64,000 nucleotides of DNA from Macrocystis pyrifera (lineage: Eukaryota > Sar > Phaeophyceae > Laminariales > Laminariaceae), in assembly GCA_031763025.1 (NCBI GenBank), contig JASSKH010000003.1, forward strand, positions 4,206,718 to 4,270,717. Direction: 5' to 3'. The notes beneath the pieces are model-generated. The model did no database searches, was not told where the DNA came from, and saw nothing but the letters and a program-made list of their open reading frames with translations. Positions 1 through 11,980 of this stretch are shown here, piece after piece. The first letter of the stretch is position 1; each line of letters begins with the position of its first letter. The position numbers were made by a program, and so were the translations under genes.

Positions 1-161
1 GGACAATGCCAAACGTGTTGGAAACTTGACAAAGGTTGGAGCCGGACCAACTATCAATTGGTTCCTTGTATGCCGTTAGATACTTGGTCGATGGCGGCAC
101 CGGTGGTCTGGGAAGGAGAGAAGGAGGTAAGGGATAACTTTCGCAGGTGCTTTGTGATATA

Positions 162-1055
162 ATGTACGAAGTTCACAGAGGAGCATGAAAGTTAGCGGAT
201 GTGCAGGTAGGGTCGGACCGATCAGCGTCGTGAATGTCGTGGGGGAGGCACAGACTCCAACGACGCAACGGAAGAAGCGATGGGAACGGAACCATATCCC
301 CACCGCATGCAAGCTCAAGAAATGAGCCGAAATTTAGGGTGAGGGTGTATATTCGAAGCACCGTGGCAGGGATGCTGACGACATGTACCGGTATAGAAGG
401 CCACTTTCTCGAATTTATTACTATATAATGTTTGGGACAGTCCTTTTTTCTGTACTCGTACTCCCAGCGACCTTCGAGATAAACCGCAGCCCCAGGTAGG
501 TGTCGCTACGCCTCCCCCCGAAGGTACTTTCCTCTGTGAGCAGAGGGTTCAGCATTCGCATTGTTCTCGTCGATATGCGCCGATCTGGTCAACTCGCGCT
601 CTCGCACTTTCCGGCGACAGTTTCGGTAGACCTACACATTCAACAAATGTATGTACATATGTTGTATTCCAGACTTTACTTTCAGGGATAAAGCGACTAT
701 ACAGACGCTGTCACAGAGACCAGCTAACTACCCAAGTGCAACAGGCGTACATATATGCCCTGAATGAAGCCGATACCGCTTTAGGCGGACGTACGAGAAT
801 TCACGAAAGCACTAACCAGGGGGATTATAGATGTACTAATAATGGTAGCATAACATACTTCGAGGTGTACATATATATGTACTACTGTGTGCGCCAGGTA
901 TCGTATAGGGTTATCTGATCTGATAAGGGTTATCATGAAAGAAGGTTGAAGAACGACGAAGTACAAGGCACGACGAGCAGTTGTGTGCAGAAGACTAAAT
1001 GCGAACACTGCATGAACCGTGAATAGTCACACACGACAACACCCCCCGAAACACT
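162..1055. other. intergenic, no gene seen
   Basis: Apart from the SINE fragment at 544-613, nothing recognisable. Open frames are short and overlapping. Confidence 0.6.
544..613 (-). mobile_element. SINE body fragment
   Basis: GGGTTCAGCATTCGCATTG through CTCTCGCACTTTCCG matches the middle of the SINE near 37675-37740. It is diverged and has no tRNA head or tail. Confidence 0.6.
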
Positions 1056-1056
1056 A

Positions 1057-1161
1057 TTACGGGGGTCCATAGTTAATGGGACCAAATTTTGTTACTAAAA
1101 ATAGGTAAATATATAGGTTTTTATGTATGCCATAGGTCCTATTAACTATGGACCCCCGTAT
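1057..1161. mobile_element. 105-bp MITE, TA target (family B, copy 1)
   Basis: The left end reads TTACGGGGGTCCATAGTTAA with its inverted complement on the right. TA flanks the left end, and the right end has one change (CCGTAT). The internal sequence is AT-rich, with AAAATAGGTAAATATATAGG. The family occurs at 17 places in this window. Confidence 0.9.
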
Positions 1162-1163
1162 TA

Positions 1164-1966
1164 ATTGATCGGCACGGCGTAATACTTGCAGCGAAGCAGA
1201 AAGCATGCAGACCAGCGATGCTGCCTAGACAAAACACGCAGATATATCGGGCGTATCCACAACCTCACTACTCTGCGTGGTTCGTGTTATATTTTCGTTT
1301 TCGAAGACGATGCGAAGCGTTTCGCAACATTCAAAAACTCGAAAGTGACAGACACACGTAAACCGGCATCCTTCAACACATGCGTAGCAAAACACCGACC
1401 GCTGCTGTATGTCCGCCCAAACGCTGAAGAAGGTACTACCTGGTATTAAATGCATTTAATTTGTCATCCCCAGTGCGCAACGCGAGCGTGAGTCAAATTA
1501 AATTTTTATTATATCATGTACCTCGTATAAAGTAAATAGGAACGAGGATACCTGTAACTCGAAATACGAAGGTACGTGTCAACAAATTTAATTCGTGTAC
1601 GGCGACAACGTACGTAACTACAAGTCCCTATCAGTGAACCTGAAAGAAACAAAAAAGTTTGGGGATAATCGCGCTCCTCGATAACACCAACTCTAATTGA
1701 CCCGTGTTTTTTTCACTATAATAGGTGCCTAAACACATTGGACATCGTTTGTAGAGAGTATATGGGGAAAACAGTACTTATTTAATGAGGGCCACAAATC
1801 CTATTTTCTTACTGGGAAAAAAACTTTAATTTCCTATACGAATTGAATGAAACATGGTAATTTAAGTGGAATCCATCAACAGGGCGCTCTTTGTATATAT
1901 TAGCAAGAGACACGAGACGTCTTGTTCTTTCGCAAACACCGAATATTAATGGAGTAGTTGCGTTTT
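1164..1966. other. AT-rich intergenic stretch
   Basis: No gene or repeat relative was recognised. It contains one TACCTGGTA motif at 1437-1445. Confidence 0.6.
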
Positions 1967-1973
1967 GAATGTT

Positions 1974-3993
1974 CACACCTCGGATAAGGTAACACTGGGA
2001 TAACCCTTATCTACGTTTTGGGGCCTAACACAGGAACGCGTCGTAATGTACTAACATATTGTTACCGCAAGAGGAGCGATCACGGTAACGCGGTAACACA
2101 ACAGTGTTAACTGGAAACCCACGAACGTGCACGTGCCTTAACGTTATGTTGCTGTTCGATCTCGTCTAGGTCTGGTGCAGTAACATTATGTTAGGTTATG
2201 CCGTGATGAGTCCTTGAACCAACACTGTAACACAATGTTAGGCTTTGACCAAACACGTACGATATCACTCTAACATGCCCAGCTCGATATCCGCATATTT
2301 ACTAACACGATAACATAATGTTGCTGTTGACACAGCGTTAGACATAACACACTAACATAATGTTACCCTTAGGATGAATGTTATACGTGACTCCCTGACA
2401 TAACGTTACCATGTTCGCCAGCACTACTGGCACGTAACATTGGGTTACAGATAACACACTAACGTAACATAACGCAGTGGCCAGCACTACTAACACTACG
2501 TTATCTGGACCCTCCATCTGATTGCCTTATAGGCTCGGATAACGTAACACTTAACGCGCGTTTGATACGTTACAGTCTTATCCGGCCCATACGTAACATT
2601 ATGTTAGGGTGTTAGCCTAAATGCGGAAGTCTCTGTAACATTATGTTACGGTGTTACTGTCAGTAAAGATCTGATGGTGACATTCCGTTACCGTGTTACC
2701 ATAGAGATCAATCTGGGTCTAACAATATGTTACTGAGTTACCGTTGGGGCCGAAGTAGTTTTAACGTAATGTTACTACGTTACCCTTTGGATCTTCTCGA
2801 GATCTAGCATGGGTTACCTGTGTCACCTGTGTTGGTGGTAAAGCGGCGTGTGGGAGCAACATAATGTAGCCTTTTTATTCAATTTCGCCGACATCCCAGT
2901 AGGGGATACCCACAAAATATCCCCGGGGGGATAATAGTATGACATCCTCGGTAAAAAAACGCCACCACATTTTAAAACCCCACAACAGGGGAAATTTAGG
3001 AAGGATTCCCGCAAAAAAGCGTCATTTTTTTAGGAAACCTCGCCAGTACGTTATCCATATATTAACACAGTACATTATCCATCTATAACGTAATCTGCAC
3101 ACTCGCACGTACGAGTTAACACGGCAGTAACATATTGTTGATGTTAGATTGGGTGTGTATGTTATCTGCTAACTTGTGTCACTACATACATTGCGTACGA
3201 ACTAACACATTAACATAATGCTAGTGTTTTATCCATCATATTAGACGTTATTCGTTTGACGTACGTTATGGTAGCAAGACTTACGTAACACCCTCACATA
3301 ACGTCGCTCGATACGGACTGATGCTGACACGGTAACATGATATCGATGCTAACGTTGTATTGACCATACACTTAACCCCTCTACTGTGTTTTACGATAGC
3401 CAGTAGGAATTTTCACTAACATCCTAAAATAGTGTTATGTACGCGCTTATTCGACCGTGTACGTTATCCGTCTAACTGATGTTACGGTTGCAAGTAAGAA
3501 TCCCGTTGACACACAAACATAACGTTACTCGCTACGGGCTGATGTCGCTAACACGGTAACATAATGTGAACGTTTAATTGACCATGTGCGTTATCCCTTT
3601 AACGTGAGTTACGATAGCCACTAGGAATTCCGCTAACACCCTAACATAGTGATACTCGCTATGAGTTGCATACCCTAACACCGTAACACATATACTGCGG
3701 CCAGTACGGGATCAAGGTAACACTCCAGCATAATGTTACGCGATTGCCCGCCGATACCGTAACACACTAACACTATGTTATCTCCATATCCAGAAAATAG
3801 TCAACGTATTACGGGGGTACATAGTTAACGGGACCAAATTTTGTTAGTAAAAATAGGTAAATATATAGGTTTTTATGTATACCATAGGTCCTATTAACTA
3901 TGGACCCCCGTAATAGTAACGCGATGTTACGGGTGTTTTCGCTGACGCCAAACATTAACATAAAACGTTAAGTATTACGTTATCCGAGGTGTG
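1974..3993. mobile_element. 2-kb TIR element, copy 1, with target-site duplication
   Basis: The ends are inverted copies of CACACCTCGGATAA (1974-1987, and the complement of 3980-3993). They are flanked by GAATGTTC at 1967-1974 and again at 3994-4001, a 7- or 8-bp target duplication. No ORF of note lies inside, so it is non-autonomous. The body is full of TAACATWATGTTA palindromes. A second copy lies at 11981-14019, and a 105-bp MITE has inserted at 3809-3913. The superfamily is unknown; an 8-bp duplication would fit hAT-like elements. Confidence 0.85.
3809..3913. mobile_element. 105-bp MITE inside 2-kb TIR element copy 1
   Basis: Full-length family B copy between TA dinucleotides at 3807-3808 and 3914-3915. 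It interrupts the 2-kb element at a site that is uninterrupted in copy 2. Confidence 0.92.
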
Positions 3994-4407
3994 GAATGTT
4001 CGGACAGTCCTCACTAAAAACTAGTGATACACCAAATTTTCTGACACTTTCAAAACGGAACTGCTCCGTGAATATTCAGCGTTTCCGAAAAAAAAAACGT
4101 CCTTGTTCCTACTGCTGATACCAAGAGAGGGCCCCGTTGATAGATTCCATGTACCATGCTTCAATTCGAATTTGACCAATTTTTCTGTACCAATTTCGCG
4201 ATATTTTTTTCCCTACGGGACTAACAGGCCTCTGGCCCTCACTCAACTGATAAGATTTTCCCAAGCGCTATTTCAGTATCACAGATGGCTCACGCAGTCG
4301 GGCACCTACTCTAAAAAATCGCGGGTCAACTAGAGTTGGTGTCATCGAGAAAAACGGTTTTCCATAAACGAAAAAATATAGATCAGGTTCCCTGACAGGG
4401 ACTACTA

Positions 4408-4514
4408 CTACAGGGGACCATAGTACACAGGATTTACGGTAAACGCAAAAACCTATATATTTCACTACTTTTACGAGCAATGTTTTATCCTGTTTTCTAT
4501 GGGGTCCCCCGTAA
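4408..4514. mobile_element. diverged family B MITE
   Basis: Subfamily with GGGGACCATAGTA ends, 107 bp and TA-flanked. The internal part is diverged (ACCTATATATTTCACTACTT), so this is an older copy. Confidence 0.8.
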
Positions 4515-4604
4515 TAGACTAAATATATGGGTATTCACGCTACCACTGCGAAGGTCTCCGTGCATACGAGCAGTTTGACGACAGGTACCATCCAGGAGAA
4601 CATA

Positions 4605-4709
4605 TTACGGGGGATCATAGATAACAGGACCTACGGTGCACACCAACACCCATATATTTCCATATTTTTACCATCAATATTTGGTCCTACTTACTATGGT
4701 TCCCCGTAA
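4605..4709. mobile_element. family B MITE
   Basis: 105 bp between TA at 4603-4604 and 4710-4711. The ends are TTACGGGGGATCATAG and the complement of TTACGGGGAACCATAG. Confidence 0.88.
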
Positions 4710-4969
4710 TAATAACACATTGAACGAACGAATAACCTCCCCCGGACTCTCGCCTCCCCCCGTCCCCCCCACTTCTTGTATACCAAGTATGGTATACCTG
4801 GTACATATTTACTGCACGGTGGGTTAGCACCGGCCGCCAGCGACGCTGCAATATACGCCAATCGCTGCGTGAGGTAGGCAACAAAAATCCGTTTTTTTTT
4901 CGTTCTGACGGTGACCATGAGTGGTGGCCGAGTTACGTCATCTTGTGCACGGTGTGGAACCTTAATCCC

Positions 4970-5345
4970 CATGGAATGGAGGAGATCGTATCACGTAGTG
5001 TACATAGAATAATAGACCCACGAGGCAGTTATGTAGTATGCCCATTGCTATATCTGGGAGTAGCCACACCGGAAGAGCAAACAAGCCCTTCGATGCTGTC
5101 ATCCGTGAGCAAGAGCTCAACATACGCCCAAGGTACCGACGTTCGCCTCACGAGCGGCTCTTAGTTCTTAGGAGGACGCCGCCCACCGTTCACGCGACTC
5201 GTAGAACACCTTACGGAGTTTCGCGGTTGGTGCAAGCAATGTCTGCCTGGTCGGTAAAACTCCGACATGTCCCGTCCCGGCATTGCAGGGATGCTAGGGT
5301 CTACGGTAATACGACTACGGCCATGCATGATTATGAGTTCACCTT
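4970..5345 (+). repeat. dispersed repeat C, copy 1
   Basis: About 370 bp, shared in order with 56430-56770: ATCGTATCACGTA, CCACGAGGCAGTT, CGATGCTGTCATCC, GCAAGCAATGTCTGCCTGGT and CGACTACGGCCATGCATGA. The class is unknown, and no terminal repeats or ORF were found. Confidence 0.65.
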
Positions 5346-6055
5346 TGTCCCCATGCCAGCAACCCCTTCCAACCCCACCGCCCGCTCGCCCCCCTCCCCC
5401 CATTCCACCACCCACCCACACCGAGGTTGTAATACTTTTTATTGGACAGGTTGACAGATGAATTGCAAGCACTTGGAGCGAGAAAGCTGTTCGTGCATCA
5501 CCAGAACGAGGGTGCCTGTGCAAGTCCCTCGCTGTTCCTCTCCTGGTACCCCCCCCGCACCTGTACTATCAATAGTTTGTAGTGATGAGATTTAGATTGA
5601 CCCGGTACCACCACTCATATCCCCACCACCGCGCCGTCCGACCGCTGCTTTGAGCGCTGCGAAAACCACAAGCGTTGAAAGGCAGTCGGTGACAAACGAC
5701 CTGAGAACAGCCTGCATAGAGTATGCCGAGGACAGTCATCATTCAGACGACCTACATAGTAAAACAGTAGTCATCATCCAGACGAAACACAAATAGGTCA
5801 TGAGCCTCGCATTATGATCCTATTGCATTATGTAACGTGCAGGTTCATGGCGAGAGCCTATGTGTCGTTATCAAACAGCGGTAGTTGTGAGCGTCGAGAG
5901 CAGGGTAAGGAGCTCATCTGGCGATGCAAGATAGACCAGAAAAGAAGCTATCCGATCAGTGATGAGAGGTCGACAAAGATGATAAATATTCGTCGCTCAC
6001 GAGACGTTCGCCGTTCGCGCATATCGTTTCCAGAAACAAATTGACACATTTTAAT

Positions 6056-6077
6056 CCCCCCCCCCCCCCCCCCCCCC
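6056..6077. repeat. poly-C run
   Basis: 22 consecutive C in otherwise unremarkable sequence. The rest of 5345-6950 holds no gene or recognised repeat. Confidence 0.9.
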
Positions 6078-6956
6078 ACCCCCACAATTTTCGAAAACAA
6101 ATCGCACGTTTTTTCATGTCATTTGTTTTTTATGTGTGATATTGCATTACATTGTACTGAATGAGGGGCTTCGCCTTGGCGGGCTGCTGTCCATTGCTGT
6201 CCCGCGTGTTCCCGCAACGGGCGACAACTAGACCTTTCGCTGTTCCCTCGTATTTCGGCACTACGGTAAGAAGCCCAGGCATAAAACATAAACATTGGAC
6301 GGGGAAACCCCCTAAATAGACCCAATGCCTATTTATCGCCTCTGGCGAACTAGGCCTCGTACCTTTATTGGAGCCTGCGGTCAAAAATTGTGCGGGGGCC
6401 GAAAACGGGTGTGCGACAAGCCGTGTATCTGCTTTCTCTTGTGGGGCGCAGCGCCTTTTTCTCAGAAAAACACTGCAACTGCACAACACTTCACCACCTG
6501 TTTAGAACCCTGAGCAATATATTTTGGCATGCTGGTGTAAGTCTTCCAAATGTATGACCTTTCGCCATCAAAATGTCAGTTTACTACACCGTTGTTGTGT
6601 ATGCATTGTATGTAGACATCGTCATGCCTAAATATCAGTCAAAATTGAGCTGGTTTTAGTATGCACGAGTTATTTTACAAAACACATTCGAAAAGCATCT
6701 TTTGTTTCACGCTGGAGGTTGGTACACAGTACACCGCGATAACAAAAAGGGCCACGGCCTAATCCCTCTCCTGCGTTCGTCGAATATCCTGTCGCTTTCG
6801 CGGCGACGGCGGTTGATTCAGCATCCTCCCGAGAAAAGAAGCTCGCGGGTGACAAATATGGGGCAAGAAAAGCAGCTCACAGGTTGCAAGTATGCGGCTG
6901 GAAAATATTTTCGATGCAACGATACCACATACAAGTACCAAGTGCCACGAATTCAC

Positions 6957-7995
6957 GAAGGATACATTTTACTTTTCGGTTTGATATATCTACACGCAGC
7001 CACTCCAAGCCGCTATCCGCTGCACGTGAACAAACTGAACGTGTTTCCACTACATAGGCGCTTGCTTCGTGACTATGCGCTGTGTATGTCGCGAAAAACT
7101 TGGGTGAAGACGAAGATGGTTCTTCTTTTCTCGATTAATACTTTTTTATCTACAGTACGAGAAGAATGTCATTCAGCGAAATGTCCATGGATCTCCTGCT
7201 ACTGCTCTACAGCTTGAAATTTGTGCTCGTCGTCTAAACACTAAAAGTAGGATTGTTCAAGAAGGATGTACGCTGCTTTGTATATTTGACGGTTTTATAT
7301 ATCTGCACACAGTATATCCAAGCTGCTGTCTCCGGGACAAGACCAGACGGGACATGTTTCTAGCACTTATACGTCTGCTGTGAGACTTGCGCTGTGTATG
7401 TCGTGAGAACTTGTATGGGGATAAGCATGGGTTTTGTTTCTTCGATGGCATTTTTTTTCAAGTACGAGTACGATACCGGCGCAGGAGATGTCAAAAGAAT
7501 ACGAGCACTGCTCTAAAAGTTCAAATGTGTGATGGGTCGTAAAAAAACGTATGTATAGACGAAGGATTCATTTTAGTTTCGGTTTGATACCTGTTGACCG
7601 TTAACAAAGTAAACGTGCTTTCAGAACGTGGGTGCTTGCTTTGAGACAGCGCTGTGTATGGTGCAACCAAAAATCGCTAGGATAAGCATGGCTTTAAGTT
7701 CCTCGATCAAGATTTTTCAAGTACGAGCACGATTCCGCCTCAGGGAAATGCCAAAAGGACACTCTCGTACTGCTTTACGTACAATGTATGACTTGAAGAT
7801 TGTATTCGTTTCAAAAACACCAGTTTTAATGAAGAATACGCTATGCTTTACGGTGTCATATCTCTGCATGCAGTCACTCCAAGCCGTGGTCCTCTGCACG
7901 CAAACGGACGGAATGTGCTTTTAGCGTGTCGACGCTTGTTACGTAACTGTGCGCTGTGTATTTTGCGGGAAGCTTGGGTGACGATGAGCATGCTC
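6957..7995. repeat. tandem array of diverged 300-bp units
   Basis: Four units start at 6957, 7261, 7561 and 7831 with GAAGGATA-like words. Each carries a version of TATATCTGCA, GCGCTGTGTATGTCG and TTTCAAGTACGAG. Spacings of about 304, 300 and 270 bp and clear divergence between units indicate an old tandem expansion. Several open frames here (for example 6702-7217) are by-products. Confidence 0.75.
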
Positions 7996-8185
7996 ACCCT
8001 AACGCGCTACATAAGGCCAGGTAAACCTGTGACCCCAAATGCCATCACAAATAATTTCCGGGCATGGCAACCCGGTATTCCCAACAAGGTTCATCAAAGG
8101 TGGGAATGCATTGAATATGTTCTGCAAAGGTAAAACCGCGATCCCAGCACCATGTGTGTGTATAGATTTCAGTGTGAATCTCCTA

Positions 8186-8290
8186 TTACAGGGGTCCATA
8201 GTTAACAGGACCAAATATTGTTAGTAAAAATAGGTAAATATATAGGTTTTTATGTATACCATAGGTCCTACTAACTATGAACCCCCTTAA
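8186..8290. mobile_element. family B MITE in the tandem array
   Basis: 105 bp, TA-flanked, with ends TTACAGGGGTCCATAGTTAA and the complement of TTAAGGGGGTTCATAG. It interrupts the 8.0-10.55 kb tandem array. Confidence 0.9.
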
Positions 8291-9631
8291 TAATATGTAA
8301 GGCGGGAGAGTAACAAAGGGAAGGGGCGTAAATTGAACACGCGAGAGAATGCCAAACTTTAAACAAAAAGCTGTAAAACTATCATCACATAGACACCGTT
8401 CCGCCCGACAAAATCGGCCCGTACCATAGTATCACGTGTGTTGATCCCTGTAGGCGAGTCACCCAATTGTTTTGCGGTATCCGGGGACAGGTCGCCCAGA
8501 ACAATAACGCATTATTACACACGAACATAGACCCCACATCTCCGTGGACCAGAACCAACCACCGCACGCAGTGTCCCAAACCAGCCGCCCTATACTCGGT
8601 GCGAGATACGAGAAGTTGCGAACAACGTATCACAAGACGCCAGAAAAACTTGAAACCCTACGTTCCATCAAAAGTGGTTTCCAGGCACGATAAACCGGCA
8701 ATCCCGAATTCCATCATATATACGTTACATTACTGCCGAGGTAAAACGACAATGCCAATACCAAAAACATCAATATCAATTTCAATGCAAGATCTCCCAA
8801 TATAGCCAGACAGCAGTACCTATGGCAAGGGAAATGTTCAACAAACCAGTGTAACAACCAACTCCCCTACTAAACTTGGTGCTAGATACGAAAGGCCCCG
8901 AACAATGTGTCACCAAAGGCCAGGTGAACCTGCGACCCCGATTTCCATTTTTATTGTTTCTCTGTCACGCACTGACCCCCGCAGGGGAGCCACCCAGCTG
9001 GTGCGGTATCCGACCCAACACAACAACGCCTCAGCAAATAACCTACGCGTATAAACCTCACATCTCCGTAGACGAGTTTAGCAACCACCGCGCGCAGTAT
9101 AACAAACAACCCCCCTACTCGGCGCGAGATACGACAGGTTCTGAACAGCGTGTGGAACAGATAGCAGGTAAGCCTACGACCCCAGTGTTCCATCGTAAAT
9201 AATTTCTGGGCACTATGTTCCAGCAGTCCCGAATTCCATCATACATGTTATATAATTGCCGAGGTAAACCGGCGATCCCAATCCCAAATACCCCAGTATC
9301 AATCTCAGTGTAGATTTCCCGATATGAAGCGAGTCAGTACTTAAGGGAAGGGAGATGTTCAAAAACAAATTGAGCTGGTGAAACTTCTGCGCAAAATCGA
9401 CTACATCGCCTTCACCTCGACATCGTACCGCCCGATGACATCGGCCCCCATCAGTAGCTGTGTAGCCGACTGACCTCGGCAGGCGAGCCACCTGTCAATA
9501 GTCGATGCGGCATCCGCGGACAGGTCGCACAAACCTATAATGCCTCATTACACAATATAACCCCCACGTATCGATGGACCAGTATCAACCACCGCATGCA
9601 GTATCACAAAGCGCCCCCCTTCGCAATGCTA

Positions 9632-9736
9632 TTACGGGGGTCCATAGTTAATAGGACCTATGGTATACATAAAAACCTATATTTTTACCTATTTTTACTA
9701 ACAAAATTTGGTCCCATTAACTATGGACCCCCGTAA
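9632..9736. mobile_element. family B MITE, reverse orientation, in the tandem array
   Basis: 105 bp with perfect GTCC-type ends and TA on both sides. Its internal sequence is inverted relative to the copies at 3809 and 8186. It interrupts a second unit of the 8.0-10.55 kb array. Confidence 0.92.
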
Positions 9737-10559
9737 TAGATACGACAGATTCCTAACAACATGTCACAAAAGGCCAGGTAAACCTGCCTACCAAAATTCC
9801 CTCATACTTCCCGTCCGGGCATGGCAAACCAGCAATCCCAATTTCCATCAGAGGTCGAAATACATATAATATATATGGTAATTGTCAAGGCAAAACGGCA
9901 ATCCCGTATCAAATCGCTCAATGCGCCTGTCAGTATAGATCTCTCTAATTACTGCGAGACGGTAGCTAGAGGAAGGGAAAGGGCCAAGGAAAACAAAAGT
10001 ACAGGGGAGATACCTCCAAACAAAATATGTGATACCGTCTTCACGTATAAATCGTTTCGCCCCACAATGTCGACCTACTGTATGTATTAGTACTGCATCA
10101 CCGACTGACCCCAGCGGGCGAACCACCCAGTTGGTGCGGCATCCGGGCACAGGTCGCGCAGATTGATAACGCCTCAGTACACCACATAAACTCCCCGCAT
10201 ATTAGCAGACCAATACGAACCTCCGCACAGATAATAACGCCAAGCCCCCCTACTCGGTGCGAGATACTACTGGTTCAGAACAACGTTTCACGAAAACCCA
10301 GGTGGACTTGCTACCCCATATGCCATCTTAAATATCTTGCAGGCATGTTTAACCGGCGACCCCAAATTCCATAATGCATACTTGATGATTGCCAAGGTAA
10401 GACAGCGATCTCAATACCAAATATCTCAATGCTAGCTTCAGCATAGATTTCCCGAAATTTAGCGAGACTGGAGACAGGTGAAGGGAAACATCGAACAAAC
10501 GAGAGTATGCTGGTAGAACCTTGAACAAACACACATCACAAACATGACCCGAGTTTAGA

Positions 10560-11430
10560 CCAATACCGATGCGCACATAATTCAAACCCAGAAATATGAA
10601 GCGAGAAGGAAACGGCAATAAGGAGTGAGGCAGATACGTCGTGAAGGGCTGTAGCCCGGGTTGGACAAAGTACGATTGTGTGCCACCTGCTTGGGCTCGG
10701 ATTGGCAGATACCAACCGAAATAAAAAGCATGAAAACTCTGGTGTCTATGTACGTTGCAGAAATGGTGCATGCTTTCTGCAGTTCTGCAGGTATATAAAG
10801 CACCTTCTCGAGCTCTCACACGGGACTGAACTAACTTCTCCACTGATCGGTCTCAGCAGACCACTAATCGACACCTAGGATGTGTCCTCGAAAGGTCTCC
10901 TACCGATCGAAAATTTGTGGGGTTCTTCTACATCCCCATCAAGTGTCCACCAGCGCGCCGACACAGCGTCTCCCGCCTTGGTCGCTACACACATATTTCA
11001 CTTGTCTCCACGCCCTGTGACTTGATGATAACGAGGCTGCATAAGATGCTGCTTTGCTCGTTGTCAACATTCAAGCGTTGGCGGTGCACGACTGACGAGA
11101 GAGTACACCACCCCCCCACTCTACAAAACGCAGCATGGCGTACACGCTCGACGCTAGCATAATATCAAAACCATGTGTATGGTCAAAAAGGACAGGATCG
11201 CCTAAATATAAAAGATAGGTTGGTCCAGGCCGGATATCATACATGAGTACGATCGAGTTCTGCTCTGACTTCGGCATGAAAAGCACCATTATTCATATTT
11301 CCCTGTAAATGTCAGCCTGGCTTTCTTATGGGGGCAATCTGTTCATTAAACTGTACGTATTTGCTGGTCGGCGTTCATCGGACTGTACATTTTGTTACGT
11401 GCGCCTTTTAGTACAAGAATTCATCACGTT
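10560..11430. other. intergenic, no gene seen
   Basis: Unique-looking sequence between the tandem array and the GGCCGGGCC block. The 164-codon minus frame starting at 10843 runs into the array and is not credible. Confidence 0.55.
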
Positions 11431-11640
11431 GGCCGGCCGGTCGAGTGTTCAACGGGCCGGACCATGTATTTGTCGGGCTGGCCCATATCTAGAGCGTGCG
11501 TTTCATGGGCCTGGCTGCCATGTTATGGGCCGGGCCGGGCCGTGAACGTTCGGAACTGTGATGGGTTGGGTCGGGCGGCGGCCCCTCCCCTGAAAAATTG
11601 ATGGACCGGGCCAGGTCGCGGCCCATGTGTTACGGTGGTT
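11430..11640. repeat. GGCCGGGCC-rich repeat, left of TIR element copy 2
   Basis: Degenerate repeats of GGGCCGGGCCGG, TGGCCCAT and GGGCCTGG. A similar block occurs at 14180-14290 on the other side of the 2-kb element. Confidence 0.6.
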
Positions 11641-11980
11641 TTTCCCTTCTTCCAAGGGTTCGAGGGTTACCACCGAAGAAGTGACTGGGCGTAGTAATCG
11701 AAGGGGGGGGATGTGACCAAACCCGGAGGTAGACACATGCCCGCACGAAAAGATGTGCGGCCGATGCAGCTCGCAACATTTCCCAAAGTAGCCTTGACTG
11801 CTACCATCGGTGCTATACTACTCCAAAAGAGCACCGGGCAGGACAGCGCCTACGATGACTGACCAACAAGGACCGCAGGCTGCGTACCACAATGGTCAGT
11901 CAATGCATGAACATGGGCAGACTGCGAGCGTGGCATGTACGCCCAGCATAGAGCGGTCTAGAACTCTAGGAAATGAAAAT

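Larger units (their letters stand above)
8000..10555. repeat. tandem array of diverged 530-630-bp units
   Basis: Recurring blocks in fixed order are GGTGCGAGATACGA, AGGCCAGGTAAACCTG, CATGGCAAACCGGCAATCCC, ATTGCCGAGGTAAAACGGC and ATAGATTTCCC. The AGGCCAGGTAAACCTG-like block recurs near 8010, 8640, 9160, 9770 and 10300, with a partial unit near 8918. Two MITEs inserted later at 8186 and 9632. No coding frame is conserved between units. Confidence 0.75.

Noticed and set aside
6702-7217. Plus-strand 171-codon frame
   Set aside because: Lies in the 300-bp tandem array. The frame is not kept in the other units.
6957-10555. CRISPR-like array
   Set aside because: Units are 300-600 bp, diverged, and lack short identical repeats with unique spacers. 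The genome is eukaryotic.
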